Both the position numbers and the translations under genes were made by a program. The notes beneath the pieces were generated by a model. It was not told the origin of the DNA, searched no databases, and saw only the letters and a program-made list of their open reading frames with translations. From Deltaproteobacteria bacterium (GTDB lineage Bacteria; Desulfobacterota; Deferrisomatia; Deferrisomatales; JACRMM01), in the NCBI GenBank assembly GCA_016214985.1, contig JACRMM010000005.1, positions 1-58,834 on the forward strand: DNA of 58,834 nucleotides. Direction: 5' to 3'. Below are positions 52,789 through 58,834 of the stretch, piece after piece (positions within the stretch are counted from its first letter, which is position 1; each line of letters opens with the position of its first letter).

Positions 52789-53114
52789 CCCGCGTCAAAC
52801 GCTGTCCCGAAATGCCCCAGTGCCGTGGAGGGGAACGGACGTTCTGCCCGTGCCACCCCGGAGCACGGTGGTTGGGAAAGGGCGGGGCAAGGCGGTGTTG
52901 GAGCACGAGTTGCAGCACACCCTCGCGGTCCAGGAACGATGAGGAGGCAATGGCTTGCGGCCGCTCCAGGTCGACCGCGTTCAGGGAGTCCAGAGAGAAC
53001 GATCCTTGACGCTCTCGGAAATCGTGTTTGAGTTGCGCTACGTGCGAAGGAGGGGCGCGGCACCTCCCACAGGCCCATCCTGGGGAGAAAAGCAACAACG
53101 GGGAACCTTGCCAC

Positions 53115-53136
53115 ACCTGGCGAAACGGAGCCAGGT
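53115..53136. promoter_or_regulatory. Inverted repeat ACCTGG-N10-CCAGGT, candidate activator site
   Basis: Perfect arms spaced by 10 bases, placing the two centres 16 bases apart. It lies 115 bases upstream of the DUF362 sigma-54 box. Position and symmetry fit an NtrC-type enhancer; its arms do not resemble the repeat on the Fe-ADH side. Confidence 0.4.
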
Positions 53137-53250
53137 TTGCGGGGCTTGCAGGCAAACGGTGTCCCATTTCTCCACGATCGTCCGGGTGCGCGTCTCGAGG
53201 GGAGATCTCCACGGCGCCGCGCCAGCATGAAAGTTGGGGTCGAACCGGTG

Positions 53251-53267
53251 TGGTACGCCGGTTGCAA
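53251..53267 (+). promoter_or_regulatory. Sigma-54 promoter of the DUF362-Mrp-SDR operon
   Basis: TGGTACG-CCGG-TTGCAA: GG (53252-53253) and GC (53264-53265) are 10 bases apart, and only one base of TGGCACG-N4-TTGC differs. About 210 bases upstream of the first gene. Confidence 0.85.
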
Positions 53268-53292
53268 AGTTCTAACTTGCCCGGGGGGCTTC

Positions 53293-53318
53293 CCCTCGGG
53301 CTTCAGAAGACCCGAGGG
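53293..53318 (+). other. Leader hairpin in the DUF362 operon 5' UTR
   Basis: CCCTCGGG (53293-53300) pairs with CCCGAGGG (53311-53318). The inner CTTC-A-GAAG extends the stem with a single bulged A. It starts about 15 bases after the predicted transcript start. It may protect or attenuate the mRNA; no T-run follows it closely. Confidence 0.6.
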
Positions 53319-53462
53319 TTCTCGCCGGCAATTCCGGGACAGAAGGAGGCTCGAGCGGGACCAGACTGCCGGGTTGACGGCGGAGCCCCGGCGCTCGGTC
53401 GTCCCAGTCGGAGGAACCATCGGGACAGTCTCTGCCTTGACCACGAAAGGATGGTGAACGAA

Positions 53463-54965
53463 ATGGCGGATCACAAGTACGAGCCGACCAAGTGGCACGA
53501 CCTGAAGAAGCCCGTCGAAGGTGGCCGCGACACGTACCAGAAGAAGAGTTGGAACCCCATGAAGCACAAGTGGGGCCCCGTCACCAAGAAGGGCGCCGCA
53601 CCCGTCTCGTTCTCGCAGGCCGGAGCCACGAACTGGACGGAGTCGATGATTTGCAAGACCAAGGACCTCTTCTATCAGACGAAGCTCAACGAGTGCTTCC
53701 AGAAGGATGACGAGGTTGCGATCAAGATCCACTACGGCGAGTGGAACCGCACCGCGATCCTGCGCCCCGAGTACATCGCCGCCATCGTCGAAGAGGTCAA
53801 GGCCTGCGGTGGTCACCCCTACGTGGTGAACGACTGCACCCTCTCCTACCACACCTTCAACAGCATGGCGATCTCCCAGTATCAGATGGAGGGCGCGATC
53901 CGCCATGGGTACAACGACGCGACCTTCGGGTGCCCCGTGCTGATCGCCGACGGCTACTCCGGCGAAGACGACTACCGGGTGGAAATCCCCGAGGGCCTGA
54001 TCCTCAAGGAGACCTACATCGGCCGCGCCGTCGCCGAGGCGGACGCCATGATCGTCCTCGGCCATGCCCGCGGGCACTCCATCACCATGTACGGCGGCAT
54101 TCTCAAGCAGCTCGGCATCGGCTGCCAGTCGAAGCGGGGCAAGTACATGACCCACCTCGCGCACTGGGGCGACCCCCACGACGCCATCGGGTGGCCGAAG
54201 TTCACCGACCTGTGCCCGGGCAAGGCGTGCAAGTTCCACCAGATGTGCGACGACTCGTGCCCGCGCAACGCCCACAAGGTGCTCGAGCACGGCAAGGAGT
54301 GGTACCCGGAGCGCTGCAGGCTCTGCTACTCCTGCCAGGTGACCTGCCTGTTCTCCGGGATGACGGGGATCGGGTTCGAGGACAACTACTTCCCGAACGC
54401 CATGATCGCCCACGCCGACGCTGCCCTCGGCGCCATGAAGTGTTTCGAGACCGGCAAAGTGGGCTTCATGAACTTCGCGATCGACGTGTGTCCGGAGTGC
54501 GACTGCTTCCCGTGGGCCGGCATGCCGGTGTGCCCGGACGTCGGTATCTACGCGGGCAAGGACCTGATCGCGGTCGAGATGGCCACGCTCGACGGCATCG
54601 ACGCCGCCCCCATCTCCCCCGGATCGGTGGCCGCGGAGAAGGGCCTGAAGCCCGGCGACGACAAGTTCTACTATATCAACGGCTTCAGCCCGCGCATCAC
54701 CATGGCCGCCGGCGAGAAGATCGGGCTCGGGACCATGGAGTACAAGCTGAACAACTATGAGCCCGTGCTCACGCCGGAGAACGCGCGAAAGTGGCAGGTT
54801 CGCCCCACGGGCAAGCCCACGACGGTGCGCCTGCGTGAAGTGTTTGCCCACCACGATATGACCACCGAGGTCATGCCCTTCAACCGGTCCGGCTGGGACA
54901 AGGATTGGGTCTGGAACGAGTGGAAGAAGTACGACCCCTTCAAGGGCACGAAGCCCGACAAGTAA
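53463..54965 (+). CDS. DUF362-family iron-sulfur protein (large)
   Basis: 500 residues, cytoplasmic. The central DUF362-like part (~65-280) has KIHYGEWNRTAILRPEYIAAIVEEV. Three cysteine groups follow: CPGKACKFHQMCDDSCP (~259-275), CRLCYSCQVTC (~291-301, CX2CX2CX3C, ferredoxin-like) and CPECDCFPWAGMPVCP (~345-360). These can ligate Fe-S clusters, probably [4Fe-4S]. Family members are poorly characterised redox proteins. The ATG at 53463 is preferred over 53451. It is the first gene of a sigma-54 operon with a second DUF362 protein and an Mrp ATPase. Reaction unknown. Confidence 0.7.
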   Translation: MADHKYEPTKWHDLKKPVEGGRDTYQKKSWNPMKHKWGPVTKKGAAPVSFSQAGATNWTESMICKTKDLFYQTKLNECFQKDDEVAIKIHYGEWNRTAILRPEYIAAIVEEVKACGGHPYVVNDCTLSYHTFNSMAISQYQMEGAIRHGYNDATFGCPVLIADGYSGEDDYRVEIPEGLILKETYIGRAVAEADAMIVLGHARGHSITMYGGILKQLGIGCQSKRGKYMTHLAHWGDPHDAIGWPKFTDLCPGKACKFHQMCDDSCPRNAHKVLEHGKEWYPERCRLCYSCQVTCLFSGMTGIGFEDNYFPNAMIAHADAALGAMKCFETGKVGFMNFAIDVCPECDCFPWAGMPVCPDVGIYAGKDLIAVEMATLDGIDAAPISPGSVAAEKGLKPGDDKFYYINGFSPRITMAAGEKIGLGTMEYKLNNYEPVLTPENARKWQVRPTGKPTTVRLREVFAHHDMTTEVMPFNRSGWDKDWVWNEWKKYDPFKGTKPDK

Positions 54966-54980
54966 CAGGAGACTCGGCCA

Positions 54981-55002
54981 GGGGGCGGGGAGACCCGCCC
55001 CC
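54981..55002 (+). other. Intercistronic hairpin between the two DUF362 genes
   Basis: GGGGGCGGG-GAGA-CCCGCCCCC, a perfect 9-base-pair stem with a GAGA loop, no T-run. It may partly attenuate read-through or stabilise the upstream message, so the first protein would be made in excess. Confidence 0.6.
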
Positions 55003-55043
55003 TCCCGTCCGCGCAGCGCACCGACCTCGGGAGCTCGGAAGAC

Positions 55044-56015
55044 GTGAGCATGCAGGAAATCAGCGAAGTGACGTGGGTCGACGCCAGCCACATGTCCGTC
55101 GACAACTCTGTCGTCCAGAAACTCGGCCGACTGATCGAGGCGGCGAGGATTACGGCAGAGCTGACGGAGGGCATGCGGGTGGCGCTGAAGATCAACACCG
55201 CCGAGGACGGCTACGAGTTCGGTCTCCGGCCCGTGTTCTACCGGGTCGTGGCCGAGGCGGTCCGGCGCGCTGCGGGCGCGGGCGCCCTCCTGTGCGACGG
55301 GCTCAAGCTCGTCGACTACTGGCGCCGGGCCAAGGGTACGTCCTTCATGGACATCGCGCGGGGCAGGGGCTACATCGACGCCGCGATCGGCGGGAGCCTC
55401 GTGATCAACGGCGGGTTCAGCGGCGACGAGGGCAACATCTATCAGCTCGCCCTCCCGGACGCGGTTCTCGGTGGGGTGGAGGTCGGCTCGGCCGTGTGCC
55501 GCAGCGATGCGCTCCTCGTGCTCTCCCACGTCACCCTGCACCCGCTCTTCGGCGTGAGCGGGGCGCTGGCGAACGGCGGGTTCGAGTGCTTGGTCGGGCG
55601 CGAACGACTGCGGGTCCTCGACGGGTTGGACCCGTACCCGTTTGACGGACGCAAGCTTCCGTCCGACAAGCTGGCCGTCTTCCAGCGGCGCGCCTTGGAA
55701 GGCAACCTGGGGGTGCGCGAGGCGCTGGAGGCAAGAGCCGTCTACATCAACTACCTGTGGGACGTCACTCCGCAGCCGGAGTACTTCCCCTTCAGTTTCA
55801 ACCCGGTGTTCCCGAACCTGGGTTTCCTCGCCTCCCGAGACCCGGTGGCTCTCGACGCCGCGACCTACGCACTGCTCGCCGAAGGCCCGGGCGGCTTCCG
55901 TGCCGGCTTCGACCCGGTGCAGGAGATGACGGGCGTCGACTTTCCCGCGGTGCTCGGGCGCGCGGAGGCTCTGGGCGTCGGAAGCCGCGACTACACCGTC
56001 CAGCAGCTCTCGTAA
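55044..56015 (+). CDS. DUF362-family protein without Fe-S cysteines (small)
   Basis: 323 residues related to the first part of the larger neighbour. Its few cysteines are not arranged in a cluster motif. Recognisable: VALKINTAEDGYEFGLRPVFYRVVAEAVRRAAGAG (~48-82) and NPVFPNLGFLASRDPVALDAATYALL (~260-285), the C-terminal DUF362 signature. GTG 55044 or ATG 55050 could start it; the GGAAGAC spacing favours the first. It probably forms a pair with the Fe-S protein. No reaction is known. Confidence 0.65.
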   Translation: MSMQEISEVTWVDASHMSVDNSVVQKLGRLIEAARITAELTEGMRVALKINTAEDGYEFGLRPVFYRVVAEAVRRAAGAGALLCDGLKLVDYWRRAKGTSFMDIARGRGYIDAAIGGSLVINGGFSGDEGNIYQLALPDAVLGGVEVGSAVCRSDALLVLSHVTLHPLFGVSGALANGGFECLVGRERLRVLDGLDPYPFDGRKLPSDKLAVFQRRALEGNLGVREALEARAVYINYLWDVTPQPEYFPFSFNPVFPNLGFLASRDPVALDAATYALLAEGPGGFRAGFDPVQEMTGVDFPAVLGRAEALGVGSRDYTVQQLS

Positions 56016-56044
56016 CCGCCAACCTTGCCCCACAGGAGAGACAG

Positions 56045-57037
56045 ATGGAACTCACCCAGCAGGCGTTCCACGAGCAGCAGCGGCAGATGCTCGCCAAAGA
56101 AGGGGCCATCGTCGAGGCGCTCAAGTACGTGAAGTACAAGATCGCGATCCTCTCCGGCAAGGGGGGCGTCGGAAAGACGGCGACCACGGTGAACCTCGCG
56201 GCGGCCCTGCGAAACGCCGGCCACCGCGTGGGCGTGTTCGACGCGGACCTTCACGGCCCGAGCGTTCCCAAGATGCTGGGGGTCAAGAAGGAGGCCAAGC
56301 TCAACGGCGGCTTCTGGCTCGATCCCGTCACGACGGAGTCGGGAATCAAGGCGCTCTCGGTCGCGCTCTTCTGGCCCGGCGACATGACGCCGGTCATGTG
56401 GCGGGGGCAGGCCAAGAGCCGGACGATCCGGCAGCTCCTGTCGGCGGCCAAGTGGGGAGGACTCGACTTCCTGCTGGTGGACCTTCCCCCGGGTACTGGC
56501 GACGAACCCATCGCGATCCTCAAGTCGATCCCTGACCTCGACGGCGTCATCATCGTCACCACGCCCCAGGAGGTCTCGACGCTCGTCTGCTCCAAGGCGA
56601 TCAACGCGGCGCTGACCCTCGGGGCCACCGTCCTGGGGCTGGTCGAGAACATGAGCCACTACACCTGCCGGTGCTGCGGCGACGTTGTGAACCTCTTCGG
56701 GCAGGACAAGGGCCAGGGCCTTGCCCGGATGATGGAGATCCCGTTTCTGGGATCGATCCCGATCGACCCGCTGTTCTCCGAGGCCGCCGATGCGGGAGTC
56801 CCGATCGTGAACCTCCACCCGGAGAGCATCACCGCCCGGGCCTTCACCGAGATTGCCGCCAACCTCGCCCGGGACTTGCCGCAGAAGGAGGTCGCCGAGG
56901 CACCGGTGGAGGAGAGCAAACCGTGTCCCGGGGCCGGACACCATCATCACCACCCCGACCAGGGCGACGGGAATGGAGGGGACGCGGCCCAGTGTACCCA
57001 TGCGCACCACCATCGGCACCACCACAAGCACGCCTGA
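56045..57037 (+). CDS. Mrp/NBP35-type P-loop ATPase with His-rich tail
   Basis: 330-residue Fe-S-carrier-type ATPase. N-terminal helix, then the deviant Walker A ILSGKGGVGKTATTVNLA (~35-52), FDADLHGPSVPKMLG (switch I), VDLPPGTGDEP (switch II/Walker B, ~135-145). A CxxC-like CRCCGD (~211-216) is the usual cluster-bridging pair. The C-terminal ~35 residues are histidine-rich (HHHHHP...HHHRHHHKHA), likely metal-binding. Located 29 bases after the second DUF362 gene. Probably loads or moves an Fe-S cluster or metal for the DUF362 proteins. Confidence 0.85.
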   Translation: MELTQQAFHEQQRQMLAKEGAIVEALKYVKYKIAILSGKGGVGKTATTVNLAAALRNAGHRVGVFDADLHGPSVPKMLGVKKEAKLNGGFWLDPVTTESGIKALSVALFWPGDMTPVMWRGQAKSRTIRQLLSAAKWGGLDFLLVDLPPGTGDEPIAILKSIPDLDGVIIVTTPQEVSTLVCSKAINAALTLGATVLGLVENMSHYTCRCCGDVVNLFGQDKGQGLARMMEIPFLGSIPIDPLFSEAADAGVPIVNLHPESITARAFTEIAANLARDLPQKEVAEAPVEESKPCPGAGHHHHHPDQGDGNGGDAAQCTHAHHHRHHHKHA

Positions 57038-57106
57038 CGCTGGTCTTGGGAATCGGCACCGGCGTGAACGCGCCAGCGAGAATCCTACGAAAAGGAGAGA
57101 GAAATC

Positions 57107-57433
57107 ATGGCTGAAGATCCGAAGATGGGCACGCAGTACGCCAGGGAGATCGCAGAGCTCTTTCGGACCACCGCCGCGGGCTGCAAGTACGAGGGGATCA
57201 AGCAGAAGCTGCTGAGTGTGGCGGACGAGCTCGAGCTCATGGCTCCAAAGCTCTATTTCAAGACACAGAAGGGCACCGAGGACATGGAGAAGATCTCGGC
57301 GGAGTTGGTGGACTTCCAGCAGAAGATGGCGGCGTGCGACCGAGGCGGAGCCGAGAGCTTCTGCACGCCGGTCTTCGCAAAGATCGAGCCGATCCTGACC
57401 CAGGTGAAGACCATGAAGGTCCGGATGACCTGA
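57107..57433 (+). CDS. Small helical protein of unknown family (108 residues)
   Basis: Mostly alpha-helical and charged, with a regular heptad pattern (IKQKLLSVADELELMAPKLYF, EKISAELVDFQQKMAACD). Two or three cysteines (GCKYEGI, AACDRGG, SFCTPV) might take part in cluster or metal binding. AAGGAGAG lies just before ATG 57107. I recognise no family. Gap of 10 bases to the next small gene. Together they look like small subunits or chaperones of the complex. Confidence 0.6.
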   Translation: MAEDPKMGTQYAREIAELFRTTAAGCKYEGIKQKLLSVADELELMAPKLYFKTQKGTEDMEKISAELVDFQQKMAACDRGGAESFCTPVFAKIEPILTQVKTMKVRMT

Positions 57434-57443
57434 AGGAGCGACC

Positions 57444-57797
57444 ATGGAATCCGACCGGGAGATGATCGAAGACGTCACGACCCTGGGGATCCGGGCCGCC
57501 GTGCTCCTGCGGGGCGTCATGGTCCGCAAGGTGAACCGGGAGACGCTGGAGTGGGGGCTCCGGGAGCTCAACCCCTCGGAGGCGCTCCAGCGGTACTTTC
57601 CGCGCCTCGTCGAGTGCACCGAGTACGTGGACTTGCTCAACATCCTGCACCTGCTCTACGGCCTGGAGGGACAGCTGGATTACCAGATCCGCGAGTACGG
57701 GTTCGATTCCCTCAAGGACGATCTGGCGGAGATCAACTTCAGCCTGAACCAGATCGGGGAGAAGTTCGATCTTCCGCAGGTGCAGCAGGTGATGTGA
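57444..57797 (+). CDS. Small helical protein of unknown family (117 residues)
   Basis: Alpha-helical and acidic: ALQRYFPRLVECTEYVDLLNILHLLYGLEGQLDYQI (~50-85) is the most hydrophobic helix pair, and a C-terminal helix follows. One cysteine (VECTEY). GGAG precedes ATG 57444. Always reads as a partner of the preceding small gene by its spacing. Family unknown; no membrane span. Confidence 0.6.
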   Translation: MESDREMIEDVTTLGIRAAVLLRGVMVRKVNRETLEWGLRELNPSEALQRYFPRLVECTEYVDLLNILHLLYGLEGQLDYQIREYGFDSLKDDLAEINFSLNQIGEKFDLPQVQQVM

Positions 57798-57800
57798 GGA

Positions 57801-57857
57801 GTAGGGCGGGGCTTGCCCCGCCTGATGATTCGAGACGGCGGGGCAAGCCCCGCCCTA
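57801..57857. repeat. Palindromic REP/BIME-like repeat
   Basis: GTAGGGCGGGGCTTGCCCCGCC (57801-57822, self-complementary GGCGGGGC core) is followed after 13 bases by its reverse complement (57836-57857). Such GTAGGGCGGGGC repeats are common non-coding elements in many genomes. It separates the small protein gene from the SDR gene and can form a large hairpin that may set relative expression. Confidence 0.8.
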
Positions 57858-57873
57858 CAAGGAAAGGCGGAAC

Positions 57874-58683
57874 ATGAAGCTCAAAGATCAAGTCGCCATC
57901 GTCACGGGCGGGGCCCGCGGCAACGGCTTCGCCATCGCGAAGGCGCTCGCTTCCGAGGGGTGCAACGTCGTGTTGGGCGACATCTGCCAGGACATCGCCA
58001 CCGTGCCCTACCCCATGTCCACCCAGGCTGACCTCGACGCGGCCGCGTCCGCGATCGGTGCGCTGGGCGTCAAGACCCTGGCCGTCCGGTGCGACGTCCG
58101 CTCCGACGCCGAAGTGAAGGCCCTGGTGGCCGAGACGCTCAAGACCTTCGGCAAGATCGACATTGCCGTGGCCAACGCGGGAGTGACCAGCCTGATCCCG
58201 GTCGTGGACATGGACGAGGCCACCTGGGACGATACCCTCGACACGCACCTCAAGGGAACGTTCCTCCTGGCGCGCCACGCCGTGCGGCCAATGATCGACG
58301 CCCACGCGGGGAAGTTCGTGGCGATCTCCAGCGTGGGGGGGCAGCGGGGCTTCGGCATGGGAAGCCACTACTGCGCCGCGAAGCACGGCATCCTGGGGTT
58401 CGTGAAGAGCCTCGCGATGGAGGTCGCGGACCACAACGTGAACGTCAACGCCGTCTGCCCCGGCACGGTCTGGACCCCGATGATGCAGGGGCTGGCCGCG
58501 CACTTCGGCATGGAGCAGGAGGAGGCGAAGGAACAGTTCTGCGAGGGGCACCTCTTCAAAGATCGTGAAATCACTCCGGAGGACGTTGCCCAAGCTGTCC
58601 TATGGCTCTGTCTCCCGGAGAGCCGCTGCGTCACGGGCAACCTGATCACCGTCGATTCGGGGTGGACGGCGGCAGCCGGCTAG
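57874..58683 (+). CDS. Short-chain dehydrogenase (mycofactocin-SDR-like insertion)
   Basis: 269-residue classical SDR. NAD motif TGGARGNGFAIAKALA (~11-26), NAG in VANAGVTS (~95), catalytic Ser-Tyr-Lys in ISSVGGQ and HYCAAKHG (~158-178), C-terminal CVTGNLITVDSGW. After the second strand it has DICQDIATVPYPMSTQADLDA, the insertion known from mycofactocin-dependent SDRs that hold NAD tightly. No mycofactocin genes are in the window, so external-acceptor use is only a possibility. Start 57874 follows AAAGGCGG. Likely oxidises or reduces an alcohol/ketone in the pathway. Confidence 0.85.
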   Translation: MKLKDQVAIVTGGARGNGFAIAKALASEGCNVVLGDICQDIATVPYPMSTQADLDAAASAIGALGVKTLAVRCDVRSDAEVKALVAETLKTFGKIDIAVANAGVTSLIPVVDMDEATWDDTLDTHLKGTFLLARHAVRPMIDAHAGKFVAISSVGGQRGFGMGSHYCAAKHGILGFVKSLAMEVADHNVNVNAVCPGTVWTPMMQGLAAHFGMEQEEAKEQFCEGHLFKDREITPEDVAQAVLWLCLPESRCVTGNLITVDSGWTAAAG

Positions 58684-58834
58684 GAAGCTGGGACGCTAGG
58701 AGCCTGTCGGACTTTCGGGAGCGCCCTCCCCAGGGGCACCCGCGAATGTCGCTGGGGTGAACCGGGAGGCGTTCGCGGTTGCCCAAGTAAAATTGCCATG
58801 TTTGGCTATTATAGGTCGCAGCTAGTGCTAGTAT
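58684..58834. other. Trailing region at window end
   Basis: After the SDR gene come GGCTAGGAAGCTGGGACGCTAGG (related to the tract at 15537) and an AT-richer tail. No gene start is visible before the window ends. Confidence 0.3.

Larger units (their letters stand above)
52519..53462. other. Divergent control region between Fe-ADH and DUF362 operons
   Basis: About 940 non-coding bases with two divergent sigma-54 promoters, two perfect inverted repeats and a leader hairpin, listed separately. No protein-coding frame here looks real. Confidence 0.7.

Noticed and set aside
52740..56033. Open frame of 1097 codons on the minus strand across the DUF362/Mrp region
   Set aside because: It runs antisense over well-supported genes and its predicted protein is low-complexity; long antisense frames are common at this GC content.
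57874..58683. Mycofactocin system suggested by the SDR insertion
   Set aside because: No mftA/B/C or other mycofactocin genes are present in the window; the SPASM enzyme at 44871 is not convincingly MftC-like.
1..58834. CRISPR arrays, rRNA genes and riboswitches
   Set aside because: No regularly spaced direct repeats of CRISPR type, no rRNA-like sequence, and no recognisable riboswitch core was found by eye.

Overview
The window is a GC-rich chromosomal segment (roughly 65-70% G+C by eye). The organism is most likely an anaerobic or facultative deltaproteobacterium (Desulfobacterota/Desulfuromonadales-like). This is an inference from the mix of genes: HypF, a two-cluster ferredoxin, a cysteine-free Crp/Fnr regulator, a desulfuromonad-type zinc-ribbon protein, many PAS histidine kinases, a sigma-54 two-component system and DUF362 iron-sulfur proteins. 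Coding density is high. Genes often overlap by 1-8 bases (TGATG, GTGA), and GTG/TTG starts are common.

Layout. 1-9 kb: a GYD-domain protein, a giant AsmA-like envelope protein, convergent hypF, a ferredoxin, a zinc-ribbon protein and a Crp/Fnr regulator with a matching FNR-type box. 9-13.7 kb: a beta-oxidation-like cluster (two 3-hydroxyacyl-CoA dehydrogenases, a BadI/MenB-like crotonase, a thiolase) headed by a MarR regulator. 13.9-18.8 kb: an esterase, a radical SAM protein, a MoxR ATPase with a VWA partner, and a 3-hydroxyisobutyryl-CoA hydrolase-like protein. 18.9-29 kb: signalling (two very large hybrid PAS kinases and a receiver protein) around an O-antigen-ligase-like protein. 29.3-34.3 kb: clpS-clpA, a TIGR01212-type radical SAM protein, a histone-deacetylase-like hydrolase and a thioesterase.

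34.4-43.3 kb is an integrated genetic island of about 8.9 kb. A P4-type integrase lies beside an intact tRNA-Arg(CCG). Behind it come an AlpA-type regulator, GTGCCGTAT direct repeats (possible origin), a DnaB-N/ATPase replication protein, a TubC-dock-like protein, a zinc-ribbon/HNH-like protein, a chain of tiny overlapping genes, a superinfection-immunity-type membrane protein and a TerB-like membrane protein. At the far end lie a decayed copy of the tRNA 3' end and a displaced terminator-like hairpin. The content and order resemble Gram-negative phage-inducible chromosomal islands or P4-like satellites. The replication gene carries an in-frame, highly structured insertion.

43.5-46 kb holds a MATE exporter coupled to a SPASM radical SAM enzyme. 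46.3-58.7 kb is the most novel-looking part: an apparent sigma-54 regulon. It contains a Zn alcohol dehydrogenase, a DUF4242 protein, an Fe-alcohol dehydrogenase / histidine kinase / NtrC-type regulator operon, and a divergent operon of two DUF362 proteins (one with three cysteine clusters), an Mrp/NBP35-type ATPase with a His-rich tail, two small helical proteins of unknown family and an SDR with a mycofactocin-SDR-like insertion. Near-consensus -24/-12 promoters precede the DUF4242 gene, the Fe-ADH/kinase/regulator operon and the DUF362 operon. The likely reading is a substrate-induced alcohol or ketone oxidation module with its own iron-sulfur and ATPase machinery; the substrate cannot be read from the sequence.
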